Assembly (NCBI GenBank): GCA_900763675.1
Contig: CAAFLE010000049.1
Coordinates: 1-7,112, forward strand
DNA length: 7,112 nucleotides
DNA from: an uncultured Oscillospiraceae bacterium
GTDB lineage: Bacteria > Bacillota > Clostridia > Oscillospirales > Oscillospiraceae
Direction of reading: 5' to 3'
Part shown: piece after piece, positions 1-5,189 of the stretch
Layout: every line of letters begins with the position of its first letter
Numbering within the stretch: the first letter of the stretch is position 1
Notes under the pieces: generated by a model
What the model was told of the DNA's origin: nothing
The model's database searches: none
Seen by the model: the letters and a program-made list of their open reading frames with translations, nothing else
Position numbers and translations under genes: made by a program

Positions 1-244
1 CGTACTCTGTGACGACGTTATTTTTACGACCCGTACAGCCCGCGCCGCCATCGACGCGCTCATCGCTCTCGGACGTCCGGCGCGAATCCAGCTTTTTACG
101 CTCATTGACCGCGGTCACGCCGAGTTTCCGATCAAGCCGGATTTCGTCGGCAAGAATATCCCCACCTCCCTGCGCGAGATCGTCGCGGTCCGCCTCGCCG
201 AGTGTGACGGCGAAACGGGCGTCTCCATATACGAGAAAGAATAA
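1..244 (+). CDS. pyrR: PyrR, bifunctional pyr operon regulator / uracil phosphoribosyltransferase (3' part only)
   Basis: Only the last 80 codons are in the window; the gene starts upstream and the frame enters at base 2. PyrR binds pyr mRNA in response to UMP/UTP to promote attenuation, and most members also convert uracil plus PRPP to UMP. The fragment opens in the PRPP-binding loop (VLCDDVIFTTRTARAAID) and continues with the family blocks GRPARIQL, LIDRGHAEFPI and FVGKNIPTS, ending in IYEKE as PyrR proteins usually do. The PRPP loop reads TTRT where the family normally has TGRT, so a conserved glycine is replaced. The uracil permease gene follows after 24 bases with its own ribosome site, the usual pyrR-permease layout, so the two are probably co-transcribed. 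No PyrR-type attenuator fits in the 24-base gap; any would lie upstream of the window. The identification is secure; catalytic competence is not shown. Confidence 0.95.
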   Translation, partial: VLCDDVIFTTRTARAAIDALIALGRPARIQLFTLIDRGHAEFPIKPDFVGKNIPTSLREIVAVRLAECDGETGVSIYEKE

Positions 245-268
245 ATTATATAAAAGGAGAGAACGATT

Positions 269-1606
269 ATGACAAAGAAACAAATCGGATCCGAACCCAT
301 TTATGATGCGCGTACCCTCGGTACGCCCCGTATGCTGGTGCTGGGACTGCAGCATATGTTCGCGATGTTCGGCGCGACCGTCCTCGTCCCTGCGCTGACC
401 GGTCTCAATGTCGCCACCACGCTGCTCTTCGCCGGTCTCGGCACGCTGCTTTTCCATCTGCTCACCAAGGGTAAGGTCCCCGCGTTCCTCGGCTCTTCGT
501 TCGCGTTCATCGGCGGCTACAACGCCATCGCCCCGAACAAGGAACCCGAGCTTCTCGTTTACGCCTGCGTCGGCGTAGCGGCAGCCGGTCTCATGTATGT
601 CGTCCTCTCCGCGCTGTTCAAGGCCTTCGGCGTGAAGAAGGTCATGCGCTTCTTCCCCCCGATCGTCACGGGTCCGATCATCATTGCCATCGGTCTGACG
701 CTCTCCTCCTCCGCGATCACCAACTGCTCTGCCAACTGGCTCGTCGCCGTCGTCGCCATCGCGATCGTCATCGGCTTCAATATGTGGGGCAAGGGCATGA
801 CCAAGATCATCCCCATCCTGCTCGGCGTCCTCGGCTCCTATGTCTTTGCGCTGATCGTTGACCCCGCCGCCCGCGCCCATGTTGTCGAGACCGTCAGCGA
901 AGCAGCGTGGATCGGTCTGCCCATCCACGGCGAGCGCACCGTGTTCTCCCTCTTCGGCAACGCCGACTTCAACGCCGGTCTTCTCGTGAGCGCCATCTTC
1001 ACGATCGTCCCGCTCTCTCTCGCCACGATGGTTGAGCACATCGGCGACATCTGCGCCATCTCCTCCACGGTCGAGAAAAACTACATGGTCGACCCCGGCT
1101 TCCACCGCACGCTCCTCGGCGACGGTCTTGCGACCTCTCTCGCCGCGCTCTTCGGCGCCCCCGCCAACACCACCTACGGTGAAAACACCGGCGTTCTCGC
1201 TCTGACCCGCGTCTACGACCCCGCCGTCATCCGCATCGCCGCGGTGTTCGCCATCGTCGTGTCCTTCTGCCCGAAGTTCTCCGCGCTCGTCTCCGCAATG
1301 CCCACCGCCACGATCGGCGGCGTGTCCCTCGTCCTCTATGGCATGATCTCCGCGGTCGGCGTGCGCAACGTCGTGGAAAATAAGGTGGACTTCTCCAACA
1401 CCCGCAACATCATCATCGCCGCTCTCATCCTCGTGCTTGCGATCGGCATCACCTACACCGCGCCCATCCGGATCGGCATCGTGAGCTTCTCCGGTCTCGC
1501 GGTCGCGTCCATCGTCGGCATCGCTCTCAACGCCATCCTCCCCGGCAAGGACTACGAGTTCGTGCAGGAGGATAAGGGTTCGACCTCTGTGGACTTCAAG
1601 GTGTAA
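269..1606 (+). CDS. uraA: Uracil permease, NCS2 (nucleobase:cation symporter-2) family
   Basis: This 445-residue integral membrane protein should import uracil with protons, feeding salvage to UMP. It is strongly hydrophobic throughout, as expected for the 14-segment UraA fold, and is of normal family length. The first segment holds the QH motif (GLQHMFAMFGATVLVP, Q28-H29). The substrate-site glutamates are visible as E256 in VEHIGD and E305 in TTYGENTGV, matching the two uracil-contacting glutamates known from E. coli UraA. The NCS2 signature region follows around residues 348-366 (TIGGVSLVLYGMISAVGVR). D260 sits where E. coli UraA has a histidine linked to proton coupling; as I recall, other NCS2 members carry Asp there. 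The ATG has a clear AAGGAG at 254-259, nine bases upstream. It lies 24 bases after pyrR and before a hairpin, so it is probably the last gene of that unit. Uracil specificity is inferred from the motifs and the pyrR neighbour; xanthine transport is a less likely alternative. In B. subtilis the equivalent gene is called pyrP. Confidence 0.95.
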   Translation: MTKKQIGSEPIYDARTLGTPRMLVLGLQHMFAMFGATVLVPALTGLNVATTLLFAGLGTLLFHLLTKGKVPAFLGSSFAFIGGYNAIAPNKEPELLVYACVGVAAAGLMYVVLSALFKAFGVKKVMRFFPPIVTGPIIIAIGLTLSSSAITNCSANWLVAVVAIAIVIGFNMWGKGMTKIIPILLGVLGSYVFALIVDPAARAHVVETVSEAAWIGLPIHGERTVFSLFGNADFNAGLLVSAIFTIVPLSLATMVEHIGDICAISSTVEKNYMVDPGFHRTLLGDGLATSLAALFGAPANTTYGENTGVLALTRVYDPAVIRIAAVFAIVVSFCPKFSALVSAMPTATIGGVSLVLYGMISAVGVRNVVENKVDFSNTRNIIIAALILVLAIGITYTAPIRIGIVSFSGLAVASIVGIALNAILPGKDYEFVQEDKGSTSVDFKV

Positions 1607-1643
1607 TTACTTCCTGCCTCTCTTACATATGCCCCCCGCAGCC

Positions 1644-1675
1644 AAGGGAGAGACGCCGCCGTGCGTCTCTCCCTT
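1644..1675 (+). terminator. Hairpin terminator after the uracil permease gene
   Basis: A perfect 13-base-pair stem (1644-1656 with 1663-1675, beginning AAGGGAGAGACG) closes a six-base loop, 37 bases past the permease stop. The stem is GC-rich, but the bases after it (TTGTGCTTGTCC) form only a weak U-rich tract, so termination may be incomplete. It lies between the permease stop and the promoter of the next unit. Confidence 0.75.
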
Positions 1676-1689
1676 GTGCTTGTCCGCCA

Positions 1690-1718
1690 TTGCCTTTTCT
1701 CCGGAAGCGTGGTATCAT
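1690..1718 (+). promoter_or_regulatory. Sigma-A-type promoter with extended -10, upstream of the uracil-DNA glycosylase gene
   Basis: A -35 box TTGCCT (1690-1695, four of six consensus bases) is followed by a 17-base spacer and a -10 box TATCAT (1713-1718, five of six). TG at 1710-1711 gives the extended -10 form TGnTATCAT. Transcription would start near 1725, leaving a leader of about 12 bases before the ATG at 1737. It lies just after the permease terminator, where a new unit should begin. Read from sequence only. Confidence 0.65.
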
Positions 1719-1728
1719 GTTTATGTAT

Positions 1729-1732
1729 GGAG
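1729..1732 (+). promoter_or_regulatory. Ribosome binding site GGAG deciding the glycosylase start
   Basis: GGAG lies four bases before the ATG at 1737 and downstream of the predicted transcription start near 1725. The spacing is short but usable. No comparable site precedes the in-frame ATG at 1629. Confidence 0.5.
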
Positions 1733-1736
1733 TGTG

Positions 1737-2312
1737 ATGATTTTGGAAGCGCTGGACAAACTGCAAAGAGAATGTCTCTCCTGCCGCGGCTGCCCGCTTT
1801 GTCAGGGACGGCACAACGTTGTTTTCGGCGTGGGCGACCCGGAGAGCGAACTGATGTTCATCGGCGAGGGTCCCGGCGAGCAGGAGGATCTGCGGGGCGA
1901 GCCGTTTGTCGGTCCCGCCGGAAAACTGCTCGACGATATGCTGGAGATGATCGACCTTGACCGCTCGCGGGTATACATCGCGAATGTTGTCAAGTGCCGT
2001 CCGCCGCGCAACCGCGACCCGCTCAACGAGGAGCAGGCAGCCTGCCGCCATTGGCTGGATGCGCAGCGCGATCTGATCCGTCCGAAGCTCATCGTCTGTC
2101 TGGGACGGATCGCCGCCATGGCGGTCATCAAGCCGGATTTTCGCATCACCCGCGAGCATGGACAGTGGTTCGACATTGAAAGCGCCCGCGCTATGGCGAT
2201 CTATCACCCGTCCGCGCTGCTGCGCGACATCACCAAGCGACCGGAAACGTTCGCCGATCTGCGTTCTCTCCGCAGTGAGGCGCAGCGCGTCTGCGAACGA
2301 CTCTATAAATAA
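1737..2312 (+). CDS. Uracil-DNA glycosylase, family 4 (iron-sulfur type)
   Basis: This 191-residue enzyme should cut uracil from DNA, starting base excision repair of deaminated cytosine or misincorporated dUMP. Family 4 motif 1 is clear at residues 43-69 (GEGPGEQEDLRGEPFVG, then AGKLLDD), and motif 2 is HPSALLRD at 157-164. The four Fe-S ligands expected in this family are C16 and C19 (CxxC), C87 in NVVKC, and C103. C13 and C22 extend the N-terminal pair into CxxCxxCxxC. The start was chosen at the ATG at 1737. A longer in-frame reading from 1629 would run through the permease hairpin and the promoter and adds residues unlike the family. GGAG at 1729-1732 lies only four bases before this ATG; a GTG at 1734 or TTG at 1743 are less likely starts. 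It is the first gene of a three-gene unit, with 23 bases to the next. Functional assignment is firm; the exact start is moderately sure. Confidence 0.92.
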   Translation: MILEALDKLQRECLSCRGCPLCQGRHNVVFGVGDPESELMFIGEGPGEQEDLRGEPFVGPAGKLLDDMLEMIDLDRSRVYIANVVKCRPPRNRDPLNEEQAACRHWLDAQRDLIRPKLIVCLGRIAAMAVIKPDFRITREHGQWFDIESARAMAIYHPSALLRDITKRPETFADLRSLRSEAQRVCERLYK

Positions 2313-2335
2313 CAAACGGAAAGGCAATTTTTCTT

Positions 2336-3232
2336 ATGAGCGAATTTCAGCCCATCGGGCTGCAGCACAAACCGCTGTTCGATGAAACGCTTGGCTGGGA
2401 GGATTCCAAAAGCTCCTCGGACAGCTTCGGAAACGTGTTTCTCTGGGACATTTTCTGCCGGAGAAACGTCGCCGCTCTCGGCGAGCGGCTGGGCATTGAG
2501 TACCTTTGTCCCAAGGGGATATTCTACGCTTACCCCTCCGGGCGCGGCGAGCTTGTTCCCGCCGTGGACGCGCTGCACAAGCGTGCTGCCGCGCAGGGTC
2601 GGTCGCTCCATCTGCACGGCGTAACCGCGCCGCAGCGTCTTGCGCTGGAGACGGCGCTCCCGGGACGGTTTCTTTTCACCGAGGATCGCGACAACTTTGA
2701 TTATATGTACTCTGTGGAATCGTTCGCCACGCTCGCCGGGAAGAAGCTCCACGGCAAACGGAATTTCTGCAACCGGTTTGAAGCGGCGAACGACTGGCGC
2801 TATGAGCCGCTCTCCCCGGCAAATTTCGACGCCTGCCGCGAGCTTCTCCGCCATTGGGACGCGGAAAAGGACGGCGGAAGCACGGAGGAAAACGAAGCCA
2901 TTGAGCGTATGTTCCGGTTCTGGGACTCCCTCGGCATGGTCGGCGGCGTACTTTTTGCCAACGGAAAACCGGCGGCGTTCACCGCCGGAGAGCCGCTCGG
3001 CAGTGATACGATCGACGTCCATTTTGAAAAGGCGCTCGACGATCTCCCCGGCGCATATCCCATGATCGCCCGGGAATTTGCCCGTCAACTGCAAGCCGGT
3101 CTGCCGGAAATACGATACCTGAACCGTGAGGAGGACATGGGTCTCCCCGGTCTGCGAAAAGCGAAAGAGGAGTGGTATCCGATGTTTCTGATTGAAAAAT
3201 ACACCGCCCTTTTGCAGGAGGACGCGCCATGA
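2336..3232 (+). CDS. DUF2156 protein, phosphatidylglycerol lysyltransferase C-terminal-like fold
   Basis: This soluble-looking 298-residue protein, with no membrane segment or signal peptide, matches the DUF2156 / LPG-synthase C-terminal family, which has a doubled GNAT-like fold. In MprF that domain transfers lysine or alanine from tRNA to phosphatidylglycerol. This gene lacks the MprF membrane flippase part, as is common in Clostridia, where the substrate is unknown. Recognisable blocks are SFGNVFLWD near 30-38, FDYMYSVESFATLAGKKLHG at 121-140 with KRNFCNRF after it, VHFEKA at 228-233, and YLNREEDMGLPGLRKAKEEW at 261-280. It starts at an ATG 23 bases after the glycosylase stop, with GGAAAGG at 2318-2324 as a somewhat distant ribosome site. 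Its last codons overlap the acetyltransferase start in ATGA (3229-3232), which implies translational coupling and a shared job. The family call is good; the substrate is unknown. Confidence 0.85.
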   Translation: MSEFQPIGLQHKPLFDETLGWEDSKSSSDSFGNVFLWDIFCRRNVAALGERLGIEYLCPKGIFYAYPSGRGELVPAVDALHKRAAAQGRSLHLHGVTAPQRLALETALPGRFLFTEDRDNFDYMYSVESFATLAGKKLHGKRNFCNRFEAANDWRYEPLSPANFDACRELLRHWDAEKDGGSTEENEAIERMFRFWDSLGMVGGVLFANGKPAAFTAGEPLGSDTIDVHFEKALDDLPGAYPMIAREFARQLQAGLPEIRYLNREEDMGLPGLRKAKEEWYPMFLIEKYTALLQEDAP

Positions 3233-3867
3233 CGCCGCGCCCGTCCCGCGTGGGAGAGGAACGAGCGCTCAAGGCGCTCTGGAAAGAAGTATTCGGCGAC
3301 AGCGACGAATACATCGACACATTTTTCCGCGAGGTCTACCGTCCCGGCATGGCAAGCGTTATCGAGGAAAACGGCGAAATTGCCGCCGCGGCATACGCCG
3401 TTCCGTTTGGGAAATACCGGTATATTTACGCCGTTGCAACAAAGCCGGTATACCGCGGCAGGGGCTACGGCAAGGCCGTGACGCTTGCCGCGTCCGGCGG
3501 CGAGGCGGCGTATCTCTGCCCGGCAGATGCAACGCTCCGGTGCTGGTACGCGCTGTCCATGCGTGCAAGAACGGTCTCCTACCGTTCCGACGCGCCGCTG
3601 CCGCCGTCGGTTCGGAAGATCACGGCGGAGGAATACACTGCCCGCCGCGAGACGTGGCTCGACGGCATCCCGCACGCGCAGTACGGTGCCGGGATACTGA
3701 AGCTCTTCTCCGTTACGGGGGAGTTTTACTGCGGCGAGAAAGGCGATATTTACGCCGTGGACGGCGGCGAGGTACGCGAAGCGCTCCCGGCACGGGCGGG
3801 CGACGAGCCGTTCCTCATGGGTCTCAACGGCGCCGAGCCGATCTACTGGGGTCTGGCGCTGGAATAA
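3229..3867 (+). CDS. GNAT-family N-acetyltransferase
   Basis: This 212-residue protein has an N-terminal GNAT core: a helix-rich start (ALKALWKEVFGDSDEYIDTFF, split here as residues 13 to 33), then IYAVATKPVYRGRGYGKAV. There R76-G77-R78-G79-Y80-G81 form the acetyl-CoA pyrophosphate loop (R/Q-x-x-G-x-G/A). Residues from about 118 to the end have no motif I recognise; they read like a second, degenerate acyltransferase half, with alternating short strands (ILKLFSVTGEFYCG, GDIYAVDGGEV). The ATG overlaps the stop of the DUF2156 gene by four bases, and GGAGG sits seven bases upstream inside that gene. It is the last gene of the unit, followed within three bases by a strong terminator. The acceptor is unknown; the tight coupling suggests it acts in the same process as the DUF2156 protein. 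Confidence 0.85.
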   Translation: MTPRPSRVGEERALKALWKEVFGDSDEYIDTFFREVYRPGMASVIEENGEIAAAAYAVPFGKYRYIYAVATKPVYRGRGYGKAVTLAASGGEAAYLCPADATLRCWYALSMRARTVSYRSDAPLPPSVRKITAEEYTARRETWLDGIPHAQYGAGILKLFSVTGEFYCGEKGDIYAVDGGEVREALPARAGDEPFLMGLNGAEPIYWGLALE

Positions 3868-3870
3868 AGA

Positions 3871-3906
3871 AAAGGCTTCTCTCACGACTTGGGAGAAGCC
3901 TTTTTC
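3871..3906 (+). terminator. Strong rho-independent terminator, usable on both strands
   Basis: Stem 3871-3883 pairs with 3891-3903 (13 pairs including one G-T) around a seven-base loop, and T's continue to 3905. On the plus strand it ends the glycosylase-DUF2156-GNAT unit three bases after the last stop codon. On the minus strand the hairpin is followed by TTTTCTTTATT, so it can also stop transcription of the converging DUF3810 gene. Confidence 0.9.
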
Positions 3907-3933
3907 TATAAGTGCCAAAGTATCGGAGTTTAC

Positions 3934-3980
3934 AATCCCTCAGTCAGCTTCGCTGACAGCTCCCTTTACACAAGAGAGCC
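3934..3980. repeat. Palindromic interspersed-type repeat (single copy here)
   Basis: The element contains two adjacent palindromes. The first is GTCAGC (3943-3948) facing GCTGAC (3952-3957) across TTC. The second is GCTCCCTT (3959-3966) facing AAGAGAGC (3972-3979) across TACAC, with one mismatch at C3963/A3975. From memory, near-identical sequence (CCCTCAGTCAGC, then TTCGCTGACAGC, then CTCCCTTTACACAAGGGAGC) recurs between genes in many Oscillospirales genomes. Only one copy is in this window, so its repeated nature is knowledge rather than something seen here. Confidence 0.6.
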
Positions 3981-3986
3981 TTTTTT
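3959..3986 (+). terminator. Secondary terminator-like hairpin formed by the repeat
   Basis: The second palindrome of the repeat (seven of eight pairs) is followed directly by C and six T's (3981-3986), the form of an intrinsic terminator reading plus. It would back up the stronger hairpin at 3871. The T tract overlaps the stop codon (3985-3987) of the converging DUF3810 gene. Confidence 0.45.
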
Positions 3987-5109
3987 ATTCAGCGTCTAAG
4001 TAGTATACCGTCAGCAGATCGACGCACGCGCCGTAGCTCTGCATTCCGCGGTCGTCGCCGTAGGTTTGCAGGAACGATTCGTACACCTTCTCAGACACAT
4101 CTGCCGCCTTCGTCTCAAACTGCGCCCAGTACGCGTTGTTCGCCCGGAGATCGGCGCGGACCGATTCGCTGAGCGAGGTATACACCTCATACCATGCGTC
4201 ATAATCGGCACTGTAGAGTGCGTTGCCGAGGTAGATATAGGCGAGCAGAGCGCCGGAATAAACGTAATCCGCATCGCCGCTCTCCATGCACGCGACGACG
4301 GCGCAGAAATTTGCCTCGTCCTCCCGCGCCACGCCGCGCAGATGCGCCAGCTCGTGCGCGATGGTGGACGGCAGCAGACACGCGGGCGAGTCGGCGTTGA
4401 GGTTTGCCTCCGCCGTATACGGGAAAAAGAAGCCGGTATAGTGGATATAGCTCAAAAGGCGCGAGAGCAGCACCGGCTTTGCCCGCACGTCCGGCGCGGT
4501 CAGGCACGGGAAAAGGCGCTCTGCGCCCTCGTATATTCCCGGAGATCGGGCGAAAATGTCCGATTTGTCCGCGGAGAAAACGCCGTTTTCGTCGCGCTGT
4601 ACGTTCCCCGCCGCCGCGTTTGCCTGCTCGGCGAAATACTGCGTGACGGTTTGCAGCTCCTGCACGGATATATCGCGCCGCTCCAGCGACGCCTGCTCTG
4701 TGAAGCTGTCGGAATAGTACAGCACGCCCCACCACAGACAAAAGAGCGCAAACAGCGCCGCCGACACGGAAAGGATAGTCATGCCCGTGCGGTAGGCGCT
4801 TTTCCAGCGGCGGCGGAGAAGCCGCACCGCCAGCACGGCGAGCAGCACGATGCCGAGCAGAACAAGAAACACGATGATCCATTCCGTCACGGAAAACGGC
4901 ACGGCGGAAAAAACTTTCCCGGCGAAGGCGTGCCACGGGCGAACAAGCGTCCGGCAAAGGGCGTTCATAACCGCCCGGTTTCCTCGCAGCAGAAAGTACG
5001 CCGCAAGCCAGACGAGCGACACCGCAAACACCGCATGGCGCACGGGACACACCCGCCAGAGCGAGCGGAACGTTATTTTCTTTTTTACCGTCGTTTCCAT
5101 ATCTGCCAT
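3985..5109 (-). CDS. DUF3810 membrane protein with HExxH zinc-protease-type motif
   Basis: From the ATG at 5109 the product has 374 residues. Three hydrophobic segments lie near residues 25-41, 75-96 and 108-131, followed by a long domain that is probably outside the membrane. It carries HELAH at 252-256, then GVAREDEANF with E263-D264-E265, the pattern of a zinc metallopeptidase (two His, catalytic Glu, downstream acidic ligand). This matches the DUF3810 family, for which I know no established substrate; a role in envelope or peptide processing is an inference. The reading frame can be opened nine codons earlier at a TTG (5136), but that has no ribosome site and sits close to the upstream hairpin. 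The ATG at 5109 has GGAG four bases before it, and an ATG at 5100 is a weaker option. The gene lies 80 bases after the zinc-ribbon gene on the same strand and ends against the repeat and bidirectional terminator. Confidence 0.85.
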   Translation of the reverse strand: MADMETTVKKKITFRSLWRVCPVRHAVFAVSLVWLAAYFLLRGNRAVMNALCRTLVRPWHAFAGKVFSAVPFSVTEWIIVFLVLLGIVLLAVLAVRLLRRRWKSAYRTGMTILSVSAALFALFCLWWGVLYYSDSFTEQASLERRDISVQELQTVTQYFAEQANAAAGNVQRDENGVFSADKSDIFARSPGIYEGAERLFPCLTAPDVRAKPVLLSRLLSYIHYTGFFFPYTAEANLNADSPACLLPSTIAHELAHLRGVAREDEANFCAVVACMESGDADYVYSGALLAYIYLGNALYSADYDAWYEVYTSLSESVRADLRANNAYWAQFETKAADVSEKVYESFLQTYGDDRGMQSYGACVDLLTVYYLDAE

Positions 5110-5113
5110 TTTA

Positions 5114-5117
5114 CTCC
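5114..5117 (-). promoter_or_regulatory. Ribosome binding site GGAG deciding the DUF3810 start
   Basis: On the minus strand GGAG is followed by TAAA and then ATG (5109-5107). This favours the ATG over the in-frame TTG at 5136, which has no purine-rich site upstream. Confidence 0.5.
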
Positions 5118-5149
5118 GTTTCCCTTGCCGCCGCAACCGGTAAAATTCG

Positions 5150-5173
5150 GCGGGGCAGGTCTCCCTGCCCCGC
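5150..5173 (-). terminator. Hairpin between the zinc-ribbon and DUF3810 genes
   Basis: A perfect ten-base-pair stem (GCGGGGCAGG, 5150-5159, with 5164-5173) encloses a four-base loop, 16 bases after the zinc-ribbon stop. On the minus strand it is followed by CGAATTTTAC, a short T tract. It looks like a terminator of moderate strength. I see no clear promoter in the roughly 40 bases left before the DUF3810 start, so some read-through into that gene is likely. Confidence 0.65.
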
Positions 5174-5189
5174 GCTATGGATTTATCCC

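Noticed and set aside
245..268. A PyrR-responsive attenuator between pyrR and the permease gene
   Set aside because: The gap is only 24 bases and holds just a ribosome binding site; there is no room for antiterminator and terminator stems.
1623..2327. A 234-codon minus-strand frame opposite the glycosylase gene
   Set aside because: It is a mirror of the conserved glycosylase motifs on the plus strand and runs through the permease terminator.
2303..3094. A 263-codon minus-strand frame opposite the DUF2156 gene
   Set aside because: The plus strand carries the recognisable family blocks; this frame has no domain and no promoter.
3085..3918. A 277-codon minus-strand frame opposite the GNAT gene
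   Set aside because: It crosses the terminator at 3871-3905 and lies opposite a clear acetyl-CoA loop and coupled start; no family resemblance was seen.
5110..5136. TTG at 5136 as the DUF3810 start
   Set aside because: There is no ribosome site before it and it sits close after the upstream hairpin; the ATG at 5109 has GGAG four bases upstream.
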